From Candidatus Gastranaerophilales bacterium (GTDB lineage Bacteria; Cyanobacteriota; Vampirovibrionia; Gastranaerophilales; Gastranaerophilaceae), in NCBI GenBank assembly GCA_944323045.1, contig CALUQX010000012.1, positions 1 through 64,000 of the forward strand: DNA of 64,000 nucleotides, written 5' to 3'. The notes beneath the pieces are model-generated. The model had not been told where the DNA came from and did not search any database. It saw only the letters and a program-made list of their open reading frames with translations. A program made the position numbers and the translations under genes. Positions 9,050 to 18,086 of this stretch are shown here, in pieces (position 1 is the stretch's first letter; each line of letters opens with the position of its first letter).

Positions 9050-9775
9050 TTAATAAGCTTTATTTATTAGAGAATCGTGGGTCTGCAGTTCTAATTCATC
9101 ATCCAGTTTTTCGAGTTTAATTTTTTCACCGTATCTTTTTTCAAGCGCCAATTCTATCAAATAATCTGCAAAATGCGGATTCTTAGGCAAAAGTGAGCCG
9201 TGCAGATATGTACCGAAAACATTTTTATATCTTGCGCCTTCTGTTTGGTCCGTGCCATTATTGCCGTTACCTGTCAATACCATTGCAAGCGGTTTTGTAT
9301 CGCCCTGTAAATATGTGAGACCACTGTGATTTTCAAATCCGACAAGTGTTTCCGGAGTCAAAAAATCTGTTTTTGCTGTTACATTTCCGATAAATCTTTT
9401 CTTGCCAGCCACAGTATAAGCATCCAGAAGGCTTATACCATTTAATCTATCACCTTCAAATGGCTGGTAATAATGTCCGAGCAACTGATATCCGCCGCAA
9501 ATTCCTAAAAATACAGCGCCGGCATCTCTTTGTTCTGTCAAATTACATTTCTGTTTAAAAAGTTCTGCCGCAACATCAATCTGTTGTTTGTCCTGTCCGC
9601 CGCCAATAAAATATAAATCATGCCCGCAAATTGAATCACCAGTATTAATCTCTTTAAATTCGGTTTCAATTCCACGCCATTCACAGCGTTTTAAAAGTGT
9701 TATAATATTCCCTCTATCCCCATAAAGGTTCAGTAATCGCGGATATAAATGCGCTATTGAAATTTTTAAGTTCAT
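9050..9775 (-). CDS. gatD: Lipid II isoglutaminyl synthase glutamine amidotransferase subunit (GatD-like)
   Basis: The protein has the class I glutaminase pattern of GatD/CobQ amidotransferases: the nucleophile C93 in GICGGYQLLG and the catalytic H192 in GTYLHGSLLPKNP, plus the N-terminal LYPRLLNLYGDRGN typical of GatD. GatD supplies ammonia to MurT, which amidates D-Glu of lipid II. No murT gene adjoins it here, which is unusual. I chose the ATG at 9775 (241 aa), because GGAGAG lies seven bases before it; the ATG at 9778 is almost as good, while 9805 would read through the promoter. A CobQ-like cobyric acid role is less likely given the short length. Confidence 0.85.
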   Translation of the reverse strand: MNLKISIAHLYPRLLNLYGDRGNIITLLKRCEWRGIETEFKEINTGDSICGHDLYFIGGGQDKQQIDVAAELFKQKCNLTEQRDAGAVFLGICGGYQLLGHYYQPFEGDRLNGISLLDAYTVAGKKRFIGNVTAKTDFLTPETLVGFENHSGLTYLQGDTKPLAMVLTGNGNNGTDQTEGARYKNVFGTYLHGSLLPKNPHFADYLIELALEKRYGEKIKLEKLDDELELQTHDSLINKAY

Positions 9776-9793
9776 CATCTCTCTCCACAACGG

Positions 9794-9824
9794 ATTATAG
9801 CACAAATTTTGTGCGTGGTATAAT
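9794..9824. promoter_or_regulatory. Divergent gatD/tatD promoters flanking a palindrome
   Basis: The 15-base palindrome GCACAAATTTTGTGC (9800-9814) is bordered by a minus-strand -10 TATAAT (9799-9794, with TGC before it) and a plus-strand -10 TATAAT (9819-9824, with TGG before it). Both are extended -10 promoters without clear -35 boxes. A protein on the palindrome would touch both promoters. Confidence 0.6.
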
Positions 9825-9830
9825 TTTTTT

Positions 9831-10610
9831 ATGAACGAAGATAATTTAAACTTAATAGATACTCATTCTCATATAGATATGATTCAAAATATCAGTCTTG
9901 AAGAGGTAATAGCAAATGCAAAAGAAAACGGTGTGAGCAAAATAATTCTCCCCTGCGCATATCCGGGTGACATTGATAAAATTGTTGATATTACAAACAA
10001 ATTCGACAATATTTATGCCTATCTTGGCGTTCATCCCTCAGAAGTCAAGGATTGGGATGACAGTCTTTTAGACAAAATTGAAAAAATTGCGGCAAATAAC
10101 AAAAAAATTGCCGGCATTGGAGAAATTGGTTTAGACTATTACTGGGACAAGAGTTTTATTGATTTACAAAAAGAAGTTTTTATAAAACAAATACGGCTGG
10201 CTAACAAACTCAATCTTCCGATAAATATTCATGACCGTGAAGCGCATAAAGATTCTTTTGATATTATTGAAGAGAATAATGAAGGTTCAACAGTAATTAT
10301 GCACTGTTTTTCCGGCAGCGTTGAGTTTGCACGTGAATGCATAAAGGCAGGATATTATATAGCCCTCGGCGGTGTTGTAACTTTTAAAAATGCAATAAAA
10401 ATGAAAGAAGTTGCAAAAGATATTCCGCTTGAAAGACTTTTACTGGAAACCGACGCGCCGTATCTAACTCCCGTACCATTCAGAGGAAAAGAAAATCAGC
10501 CGGCTTATGTAAGATTTGTAGCAGAAGAAATAGCATTTTTGAGAGGAATTTCTCTGAAAGAACTGGCTGATGCAACAACACAGAATGCAGAAAGGATATT
10601 CAAATTTTAA
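9831..10610 (+). CDS. tatD: TatD family metal-dependent DNase
   Basis: A 259-residue TIM-barrel hydrolase with the TatD signature: DTHSHID at residues 10-16 (metal ligands H12 and H14), GEIGLDYYW, the NIHDREA histidine, MHCFSGS, and LLETDAPYLTP. The family cuts DNA 3'-5' and also includes D-aminoacyl-tRNA deacylases, so the substrate is not fixed by sequence. The ATG lies six bases after a perfect -10 box and has no Shine-Dalgarno, so it is a leaderless candidate. tlyA follows after three bases. Confidence 0.95.
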   Translation: MNEDNLNLIDTHSHIDMIQNISLEEVIANAKENGVSKIILPCAYPGDIDKIVDITNKFDNIYAYLGVHPSEVKDWDDSLLDKIEKIAANNKKIAGIGEIGLDYYWDKSFIDLQKEVFIKQIRLANKLNLPINIHDREAHKDSFDIIEENNEGSTVIMHCFSGSVEFARECIKAGYYIALGGVVTFKNAIKMKEVAKDIPLERLLLETDAPYLTPVPFRGKENQPAYVRFVAEEIAFLRGISLKELADATTQNAERIFKF

Positions 10611-10613
10611 AAA

Positions 10614-11423
10614 ATGTCAAAGGAACGTTTGGACAAATACCTCGTTGATTCAGGTTATTTTGAAACGAAAAGCAAAGCTGCTGCGGCTATTCTTGCAGGG
10701 CATGTCAAAATCAACGACGAATATATTACCAAAGCCGGATTTCAAATTAATCCTGCAAAAGAATATGATATTCAGGTAAAATCAATGCCTTTTGTTTCCC
10801 GCGGCGGTTTTAAACTAAAAAAAGCGCTTGACACTTTTCCTGTACAGGTAAAAGATAGAATTTGTTTTGATGCTGGCGCTTCAACCGGCGGGTTTACTGA
10901 TTGTCTTTTACAAAACGGAGCGAAATTTGTCTATGCGGTTGATGTCGGGTACGGGCAGTTAGATTGGAAAATTCGTTCTGACAATCGCGTAAAAACAATT
11001 GAGCGGACAAATCTAAAAATTTGTCAATTTAGTGACATATACGCTGAAAATGAACCGGTTGCCGATTTACTGGTGAGCGATTTATCGTTCATCTCATTAA
11101 CAAGAGTAATAAAAAATTTAAAAACTCTTCTAAAGTCTGACTTTCACGAAATGATTTGTCTCATAAAGCCGCAATTTGAAGCAGGAAAAGAAAATGTTGA
11201 AAAAGGCGGAGTTGTAAAAGACAAAAAAGTACACTGTGAAGTCATCCAAAATGTTCTGAATTTTGCGCTGACTTGTGGCTATAGTATAAAAGGATTGACT
11301 TATTCTTCTATTAAAGGACCTTCCGGCAACATTGAATACCTTGTCTGGCTTTCATTAGGCGGAGAAAATATTGAATACAACATACAAGAGATAGTTGAAA
11401 CTGCATTTAAAACGCTCAACTAA
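10614..11423 (+). CDS. tlyA: TlyA family rRNA 2'-O-methyltransferase
   Basis: The protein begins with an S4 RNA-binding domain (about residues 4-60), followed by an FtsJ-type Rossmann methyltransferase with the SAM motif FDAGASTGGFTD (about 85-96) and VADLLVSDLSFISL. TlyA enzymes methylate ribosomal RNA (C1409 of 16S and C1920 of 23S in mycobacteria); many are annotated as hemolysin A. The 269-residue length is standard. It is co-transcribed with tatD and converges on the next gene with a 4-base overlap of the two stops. Confidence 0.95.
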   Translation: MSKERLDKYLVDSGYFETKSKAAAAILAGHVKINDEYITKAGFQINPAKEYDIQVKSMPFVSRGGFKLKKALDTFPVQVKDRICFDAGASTGGFTDCLLQNGAKFVYAVDVGYGQLDWKIRSDNRVKTIERTNLKICQFSDIYAENEPVADLLVSDLSFISLTRVIKNLKTLLKSDFHEMICLIKPQFEAGKENVEKGGVVKDKKVHCEVIQNVLNFALTCGYSIKGLTYSSIKGPSGNIEYLVWLSLGGENIEYNIQEIVETAFKTLN

Positions 11424-11845
11424 GCACGTGCAGGAATTTTCACCAGCGGCTCAAGCGAATTAACATCGATATATTTAAACAAATTTAACACAATTCCCGG
11501 TTGAAAATAATAAATATTATCTGCAGGGGTAATCTTCAACATAGAACGGTTATTATCTATTTTTATAACACTTGCAAGAAACTGTTTTCCTACAGCGGTA
11601 AACAGGATATACCCTGTTTTAGACTGCAATTCGTCAACGCTGAATCTATTTGCATTAATACCGGCAATTGTCATATAAAACAATTTATCAGCCGGCATTC
11701 GGTACAGTCTGTTGCAGTCTTCCAGATTCATATTTTGAGGTGTTACAAGTGTACTCATGCTCATAACTTCTTCGGCATTTACCGTCGGGAAAAAGCAAAA
11801 AGCCGGTAATATTAAAACAGATAATACAAATATTATTCTTTCCAT
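11420..11845 (-). CDS. Small secreted protein of unknown function, 141 aa
   Basis: A signal peptide spans about residues 1-25 (hydrophobic core FVLSVLILPAFCFF, likely cleavage after VNA). The mature part of about 115 residues has no motif I recognise. The start overlaps the 3' end of polA by 13 bases on the same strand, so translation is probably coupled, although a functional link to DNA polymerase is not suggested. The stop overlaps that of the convergent tlyA. Confidence 0.7.
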   Translation of the reverse strand: MERIIFVLSVLILPAFCFFPTVNAEEVMSMSTLVTPQNMNLEDCNRLYRMPADKLFYMTIAGINANRFSVDELQSKTGYILFTAVGKQFLASVIKIDNNRSMLKITPADNIYYFQPGIVLNLFKYIDVNSLEPLVKIPARA

Positions 11846-14667
11846 GTTTCACCCACTGCTATATCAACAACAAGAGGAACTTTAAATGGCTGTCCCAACT
11901 CCATTGCTTCGCGTACAATTTTGCTTGCCGCATCAAGTTCATCTTTATAAGTCTCAATAACTATTTCATCATGAACTTGAATTATCATTTTAGATTTTAA
12001 ATTCTGTTCCTGCAATTTCTTATGACATTCTATCATTGCCTTTTTAATCAAATCAGCGCCGGCACTTTGTATCGGAAAATTTATTGCCGCGCGTCTTGCA
12101 AATTCTCTGACTGCAGCGATATTACTTTCCAGTTCTTTTGCAAAATATCTTTTACGCCCGAACATTGTTTCCAGATATCCTTCTTTTTCAACAAGCGCAA
12201 CTATGTCTTTCATATATTTTTTTACCCCAGGAAATGTTCTGAAATACCGGTCAATAAAATTCTGCGCGTTCTGATTTGATATATCTAATGCTTTTGCAAG
12301 TCCGTACTTGCTCTGCCCGTAAATAATTCCAAAATTAACAGCCTTTGCTTTGTAACGCATTTCTTTAGTTACTTTTTCCAGCGGAACATCAAAAACTTTT
12401 GACGCAGTCGCAGTATGGATATCTATTCCGTTATTAAAGGCGTCTATAAGGTTTTTATCACCGGAAATATGTGCAAGCAGACGCAATTCTATCTGAGAAT
12501 AATCTGCTGATAGTATCAGACCGTTCTCTTTATCTTCAGGAACTAATGCCTGTCGTATCTTGCTGCCTTCTTCTGTTCTTACCGGCAGGTTCTGTAAATT
12601 AGGAGTTGATGATGATAGACGTCCGGTTGTTGTCGTTGTCATATTAAATGTTGTATGAATACGATTGTCTTTAGGATCTATCAAATTCGGAAAACTATCT
12701 ATATAAACTGTTTTTAGTTTATAATATTTTCTATACTCTAAAATTAAGCGGCATATCTCATTGTCTTTAGCAAGAGTTTCAAGAACATCCGCGCCGGTTG
12801 AACGTTTTTTGCGTTTGCTTATTTTCAATTTGTCATATATAATCTCTGCAATTTGTTTTGGCGAATTCAGGTTGAATGTATCGCCCGCTATTTCATAAAT
12901 TTTACGCTCAATTTTGTATATAACTTTATTGATAACACGTGCATAATCATCAAGCAGTTTTCTATCTATTGAAATACCGGTAAACTCCATATCTGCCAGC
13001 ACCAGCGCAATCGGCAAATCAATACCGTTCAATAATTCTTTTTCTTTATCTGTTAATGTACAGCTCCAGTGTTTTGTTAAATTTAATATTGTATTTACGT
13101 AATCTGAAACATAACTTTTTACCTTCGCGGCTGCCAGTTCCGAAAATCGAATTTTATCCTTTTTACCTTCCGGTATGTCATAATCATTAAGTGAATGTTC
13201 CAAATACTCTATAGACTGTACTGCCAGTTCATGATTTTTGGAAGGATTACTAATATAGCTTGCGAGCATTGTGTCAAAGACAAACCCTTTTGTATAAATT
13301 CCGTTGTCGCGCAAAACTCCGTATTGTATTTTTATATTATGCGCGGTCTTTTTAATATCAGGATTTTCAAAAACATCTTTTAAATATGGTAAAGCTTCCT
13401 TTATTTTAAAGCTAATATTTATATTTGCATGCTCAAAAGGTATATAATAAATTTTTGCAGCGGTATCAGTTTCTGCGGCATTAATTTTGTTTTCCTGATA
13501 TGTAACATCCGGATTGTAAGCTATACTAATTCCATATAAATGCGAATTAACAATATCTTTAATGTCTGCATGACAATTAAACGCTATCAATGTCTGCTTT
13601 TTAATATTCTCAACTGCATCTTTCAACTGTTCTATACTCTGTATCAATTCTAAGTTGACATTTTCATCAGTTTTTTCAGACGTAATGCTGTTCAAAAGGC
13701 TTAACTGCATCTGTTCTGCCGCAGTTTCACTATGAACAATAATATCTTCTTTTGTGCACGGGGTTCCATTATTGAATGTCATCATAATAGAATTCATATT
13801 CTTAATAAATGAGTAAAACTGCATCTTTCTGAAGAACTCATTTACTTTAACAACATCCGGAAGTTCAATACAGGCTTTTGAAAAATCAAAATCAATATCT
13901 ACATCAGTAACTATTGTTGCCAGAAATTTACTCAATTTAGCAGACTCAACGCCATTTAACAATTTATTTTTTATTGCACATTCCTGCATTTCATGAGATT
14001 GCGCCAGAACATTTTCAAGTGTACCGTAATCCGCAAGGAGTTTAGTAGCTGTTTTTTCTCCAATACCGAAAACCCCCGGTATATTATCCGATGTATCCCC
14101 GCGAAGTGCTTTATAATCTATTATCTGATTAGGATATACTCCCATTTTTTCTCGTACTCTATCCCAATCATAGGTTGAAAGTTCACCTCTATAAGGAATT
14201 ATAACTTTTATGCATCCTTCTTTGTCCACGAGTTGAAAGGCATCCTGATCTCCGGTCAAAATCAAAACATTATGCCCGAGTTCGCACGCCCTTTTTGCAA
14301 TAGTGCCGATAACATCATCCGCCTCATAGCCTTCTTTGGTGTAAATAGGTATATTCAGGGCATTTAACCCTTCCATTATAAATCCCATTTGAATACGCAT
14401 AGGATCAGGCATCTCAACACGGTTAGCCTTGTATTCACTGTATTTATCAACACGGAAAGTATGATGGCTTACATCGAACGCAACAGCAATAGCATCTGTT
14501 TTAAATTTTTTATTCTTCAGCAAGTCAAATATTGCCTTGAAAAAACCGTAAACTCCCCACGTAGGAGTTCCGTCAGAAGTACTCATATTTGTGCGCTCTA
14601 ATGCGTAATACTGACGAAAAGCAAGTGCATGCCCGTCTATAAGAATAAGAGTCTTCTTTTTTTTCAT
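11833..14667 (-). CDS. polA: DNA polymerase I
   Basis: A 944-residue family A polymerase: an N-terminal 5'-3' exonuclease (LILIDGHALAFR..., GDQDAFQLV, about 1-300), a central 3'-5' exonuclease-like domain, and a polymerase with motif A SADYSQIELRLLAH, motif B KAVNFGIIYG and motif C IQVHDEI. It fills gaps and removes primers in replication and repair. The proofreading domain looks inactive: the usual first DTE near residue 362 reads NCH and the second Asp (KYD pattern) is replaced by Gln. Ribosome site AGGGG precedes the ATG. It follows clpX by 28 bases and likely lies on the tig-clpP-clpX transcript. Confidence 0.97.
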   Translation of the reverse strand: MKKKKTLILIDGHALAFRQYYALERTNMSTSDGTPTWGVYGFFKAIFDLLKNKKFKTDAIAVAFDVSHHTFRVDKYSEYKANRVEMPDPMRIQMGFIMEGLNALNIPIYTKEGYEADDVIGTIAKRACELGHNVLILTGDQDAFQLVDKEGCIKVIIPYRGELSTYDWDRVREKMGVYPNQIIDYKALRGDTSDNIPGVFGIGEKTATKLLADYGTLENVLAQSHEMQECAIKNKLLNGVESAKLSKFLATIVTDVDIDFDFSKACIELPDVVKVNEFFRKMQFYSFIKNMNSIMMTFNNGTPCTKEDIIVHSETAAEQMQLSLLNSITSEKTDENVNLELIQSIEQLKDAVENIKKQTLIAFNCHADIKDIVNSHLYGISIAYNPDVTYQENKINAAETDTAAKIYYIPFEHANINISFKIKEALPYLKDVFENPDIKKTAHNIKIQYGVLRDNGIYTKGFVFDTMLASYISNPSKNHELAVQSIEYLEHSLNDYDIPEGKKDKIRFSELAAAKVKSYVSDYVNTILNLTKHWSCTLTDKEKELLNGIDLPIALVLADMEFTGISIDRKLLDDYARVINKVIYKIERKIYEIAGDTFNLNSPKQIAEIIYDKLKISKRKKRSTGADVLETLAKDNEICRLILEYRKYYKLKTVYIDSFPNLIDPKDNRIHTTFNMTTTTTGRLSSSTPNLQNLPVRTEEGSKIRQALVPEDKENGLILSADYSQIELRLLAHISGDKNLIDAFNNGIDIHTATASKVFDVPLEKVTKEMRYKAKAVNFGIIYGQSKYGLAKALDISNQNAQNFIDRYFRTFPGVKKYMKDIVALVEKEGYLETMFGRKRYFAKELESNIAAVREFARRAAINFPIQSAGADLIKKAMIECHKKLQEQNLKSKMIIQVHDEIVIETYKDELDAASKIVREAMELGQPFKVPLVVDIAVGETWKE

Positions 14668-14695
14668 ACTATAACCCCTGTAACTTTATCAGAAT

Positions 14696-16000
14696 CTAAG
14701 CAATACTTTCATTTGTCGCTGAATTATTATTGGTCGGAAGTTTTATCAACTCAGCCTTATTTCTGTTTTTAACCATGTCTTCGGTAACAACAAATTTAGT
14801 GATATCACCTTTGGTCGGAACATCATACATAACATCCAGCATAATTTCTTCAACAATTGAACGAAGTGCACGTGCACCAGTTTTTCTTTTCATTGCTTCC
14901 TGAGCTATCAAATCAACAGCAGCAGGTTCAAATTCCAGATCAACGCCATCCATTTCCAATAAACATTTATACTGTTTTAATACAGCGTTCTTTGGTTCAG
15001 TCAGAATCATTTTCAAAGTTTTTTCATTCAACTGGTCAAGAACTGCATAAATCGGAACACGCCCGATGAATTCTGGAATAAGACCGAATTTTAACAAATC
15101 TTCTGGCTGCAATTTTTTGAGCATACGAACAGCATTTGCTTCTTTTTCAGCCTGCGTCAGAGGAGCCTTTGCGCCAAATCCGACAGTTGTGCCTTCTCCG
15201 GCTCTGCGTTCAACGATTTTTTCCAATCCTACAAATGCACCGCCAACTATAAACAGAATATTGCTGGTATCTATTTCAATAAATTCCTGATGCGGATGTT
15301 TACGCCCGCCCTGAGGAGGAACATGTGCAACTGTACCTTCTATCATCTTTAACAGTGCCTGCTGAACGCCTTCACCGGATACGTCACGGGTTATTGATGT
15401 GTTTTCTGATTTTCTTGATATTTTATCAATTTCATCAATATAAATAATACCGCGTTCGGCTTTTGCTGAATCAAATTCAGCATTTTGATAAAGTCTCAAA
15501 AGAATATTTTCAACATCATCACCGACATAACCCGCTTCGGTTAAGGTTGTAGCATCTGCAACTGCAAACGGAACATCTAACATTTTCGCAAGCGTTTGTG
15601 CAAGCAGTGTCTTACCTGACCCTGTAGGTCCCACAAGCAAAATGTTAGATTTCTGTATTTCAACGCCTTCTTTATCATTTGACTTGTTGTGTTTCAAACG
15701 TTTGTAATGATTGTAGACAGCAACTGACAGAACTTTTTTAGCATCATCCTGACCAACAATATATTGATCTAAGTATGCTTTAATCTCATGAGGTTTTGGA
15801 ATAGGTTTTTCTTCGGGTTCTGCACTTGCAGCTTCTTCTTTGTCTTTAGATTCAAAGAATTCCTCATCAAGAATTTCGTTACAAAGTTCTACACATTCAT
15901 CGCAAATATATACTTCAGGACCTGCAATAAGTTTTTTTACCTGATCCTGTGTTTTTCCACAAAATGAACATTTTAGTCTGCTGTCATCATGTTTTGGCAT
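14696..16000 (-). CDS. clpX: ATP-dependent Clp protease ATP-binding subunit ClpX
   Basis: ClpX is the AAA+ unfoldase that feeds substrates into ClpP. The 434-residue protein has the N-terminal zinc domain (C11, C14, C33, C36), Walker A GPTGSGKT (124-131), Walker [12 protein letters not shown], and the substrate-translocating pore-loop region GYVGDDVE. The ClpP-docking IGF-type loop appears as [10 protein letters not shown] nearby. It sits 13 bases after clpP with ribosome site GGGAG, so the two are coexpressed. Confidence 0.98.
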   Translation of the reverse strand: MPKHDDSRLKCSFCGKTQDQVKKLIAGPEVYICDECVELCNEILDEEFFESKDKEEAASAEPEEKPIPKPHEIKAYLDQYIVGQDDAKKVLSVAVYNHYKRLKHNKSNDKEGVEIQKSNILLVGPTGSGKTLLAQTLAKMLDVPFAVADATTLTEAGYVGDDVENILLRLYQNAEFDSAKAERGIIYIDEIDKISRKSENTSITRDVSGEGVQQALLKMIEGTVAHVPPQGGRKHPHQEFIEIDTSNILFIVGGAFVGLEKIVERRAGEGTTVGFGAKAPLTQAEKEANAVRMLKKLQPEDLLKFGLIPEFIGRVPIYAVLDQLNEKTLKMILTEPKNAVLKQYKCLLEMDGVDLEFEPAAVDLIAQEAMKRKTGARALRSIVEEIMLDVMYDVPTKGDITKFVVTEDMVKNRNKAELIKLPTNNNSATNESIA

Positions 16001-16013
16001 TTAAAATCTCCCG

Positions 16014-16604
16014 TTATTTAATTTCGTCACGAGTAATTACTTTGTCTATCATACCATATTCCAAAGCTTCTTCCGGAGTCATGATATAATCTCTGTCTGT
16101 ATCTTTTTCGATTTTTTTCAAAGACTGACCGGTGTTAGATGCTAATATTTCATTCAAAGCTTTTTTAATACGTACGATTTCAGCCGCTTGAATTTCAATA
16201 TCTGTAGCCTGTCCCTGCGCACCGCCTAAAGGCTGGTGGATAAGAACTCTTGAATGCGGCAGTGCCAGACGTTTTCCTTTTGCACCTGAAGACAACAAAA
16301 ATGCGCCCATTGATGCTGCCTGTCCCAGACAAATTGTTGAAACATCTGCACGTATATGCTGCATAGTATCATATATAGCAAACCCTGCTGTAACACTTCC
16401 GCCCGGGCTGTTTATGTATAACATGATATCTTTTTCAGGATTTTCACTATCCAGTAACAACAATTGTGCAACTACAAGATTGGCAACCATATCATCTATC
16501 GGAGTTCCCAGAAAAATAATTCTTTCTCTAAGTAATCTTGAAAAGATGTCAAAAGAACGTTCGCCGCGGCTTGATTGTTCAATTACTACAGGTACAAAGC
16601 TCAT
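16014..16604 (-). CDS. clpP: ATP-dependent Clp protease proteolytic subunit ClpP
   Basis: A 196-residue serine protease with the catalytic triad S98 ([11 protein letters not shown]), H123 ([10 protein letters not shown]) and D172 ([11 protein letters not shown]). It assembles as a tetradecameric barrel and degrades proteins delivered by ClpX. Length and motifs are standard. Ribosome site AAAGGAA precedes the ATG. It lies between tig and clpX, the common bacterial order. Confidence 0.98.
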   Translation of the reverse strand: MSFVPVVIEQSSRGERSFDIFSRLLRERIIFLGTPIDDMVANLVVAQLLLLDSENPEKDIMLYINSPGGSVTAGFAIYDTMQHIRADVSTICLGQAASMGAFLLSSGAKGKRLALPHSRVLIHQPLGGAQGQATDIEIQAAEIVRIKKALNEILASNTGQSLKKIEKDTDRDYIMTPEEALEYGMIDKVITRDEIK

Positions 16605-16642
16605 AATTAAAATTCCTTTCTATAAATCATTATAAAACTACT

Positions 16643-17959
16643 TTATTTTTTGTCCACTACTTTCGGTTCAACAAATTCCACTTTGTTATTTGCTGCCAGA
16701 AAATCTCTGATTTTATCATTCAAAGCCTGTTGAGACAAAGACGCAATGAAATCAGGATTCTTTCCAAAATGTTTTATTACATCCTGAGCAGACATTCCAT
16801 AGGCACTGCCTAATTCTGTGAATTTCTTTTCGATATCAGCCGGATCAAGTTTAATATTTTCTTCTTTGGCAATTTTGTCTATAACCAGAGAATTTTTAAT
16901 TCTTACAAGGGCGTCGTCGTTGATATTTTTCAACAATTCATCTTCACCCTGAGATTTTACAAGCGCATCCCATTTGATACCTTGAGCAGCAAGTCTTTCT
17001 TTGTAATCTTCTGTCAAAGAGGCAGCTTCTCTATCTACCATACTTTGCGGAATATCTACTTTTGCCGCATCTACAACGGTTTTAAACAATTCATTTTCAG
17101 AATTAATTTTGTTTGTGCGTTCTCTTTGCGAATCCAGATATTTTTGAATATCTGCTTTTAATTCTTCAACTGTATTAAATTTACCTGTTTTTTGTGCAAA
17201 TTCATCGTTTAATTCAGGCATAATTCTTTCTTTAATCTCGTGGATTTTAATTTTGAAAACAGCATCCTGACCTTTCAATTTTTCGTCATGATAGTCTTCA
17301 GGGAATTTAACATTAATATCAAATTCTTCATCCAGTTTATGACCGACGATTTGTTCGGCAAATCCAGGAATGAAGTTTGAATGTCCCAAATCAAGCGGAT
17401 ATTTTTTACCTTCGCCGCCCTGAATTTTTTCACCGTTAACATAGCCGTCAAAATCAATAACAACAGTATCAGTATCTTTAGCCGGACGATCGACTACAAG
17501 TTCAAGAACTGAATGTTGTCTTAATAAAGCTTCAATGGATTTGTCCAATGCATCTTCAGGCACTACAGCGTCTTCAACTTTTACTGTCAAATCTTTATAT
17601 TGTCCGAGAGTAACTTCCGGTCTCAATTCAGCTTTTGCAACAACTTTTACATCTTCGCCAACATTAAAATCATAAGATGTGATGTATGGCTGTGTAATTA
17701 CATCGAGTTTATTTTCTACAATAGCATCGTTAATAGCTTTAGGCATCAAACGTTCCATAGCTTCCTGTTTAATGCGTTCAACGCCGACATGTCTTTCAAC
17801 AACAGCACGCGGAGCTTTTCCTTTTCTGAATCCGTCAATATTAACATATTGAGAGATAGTTCTAACAGCCTGATTGTATGCATCTACAGCATCTTTAGCC
17901 GGTATTGTAATATCTAATTTTACTAAATTTTCTTGTTCTTTTTCCAGTGTAACTTTCAT
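16643..17959 (-). CDS. tig: Trigger factor
   Basis: The ribosome-associated chaperone and peptidyl-prolyl isomerase. The 438-residue protein has the N-terminal ribosome-binding signature GFRKGKAPR (about 43-51), a central FKBP-like domain (about 155-245) and an alpha-helical C-terminal domain. It begins the tig-clpP-clpX-polA string; ribosome site AAGGA lies seven bases upstream and a good promoter is visible. Confidence 0.97.
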   Translation of the reverse strand: MKVTLEKEQENLVKLDITIPAKDAVDAYNQAVRTISQYVNIDGFRKGKAPRAVVERHVGVERIKQEAMERLMPKAINDAIVENKLDVITQPYITSYDFNVGEDVKVVAKAELRPEVTLGQYKDLTVKVEDAVVPEDALDKSIEALLRQHSVLELVVDRPAKDTDTVVIDFDGYVNGEKIQGGEGKKYPLDLGHSNFIPGFAEQIVGHKLDEEFDINVKFPEDYHDEKLKGQDAVFKIKIHEIKERIMPELNDEFAQKTGKFNTVEELKADIQKYLDSQRERTNKINSENELFKTVVDAAKVDIPQSMVDREAASLTEDYKERLAAQGIKWDALVKSQGEDELLKNINDDALVRIKNSLVIDKIAKEENIKLDPADIEKKFTELGSAYGMSAQDVIKHFGKNPDFIASLSQQALNDKIRDFLAANNKVEFVEPKVVDKK

Positions 17960-17993
17960 TTCATAATCCTTATATTAATATGTATCTTTATAA

Positions 17994-18021
17994 ATCATAG
18001 CGCAAAAAAGAATTTGTGCAA
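17994..18021 (-). promoter_or_regulatory. tig promoter
   Basis: On the minus strand TTGCAC (18021-18016), a 16-base spacer and TATGAT (17999-17994). It drives tig and probably the following clp genes. Confidence 0.55.
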
Positions 18022-18068
18022 GTTGTAGAAAAATTATAAGTTAATTTTTAATATTATTTTTTTGTTTG

Positions 18069-18077
18069 TGCTACAAT
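18069..18077 (+). promoter_or_regulatory. Extended -10 promoter of the MATE gene
   Basis: TGCTACAAT (18069-18077) ends nine bases before the ATG at 18087, leaving a leader of at most about three bases and no Shine-Dalgarno. Confidence 0.45.
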
Positions 18078-18086
18078 AAAATCATT

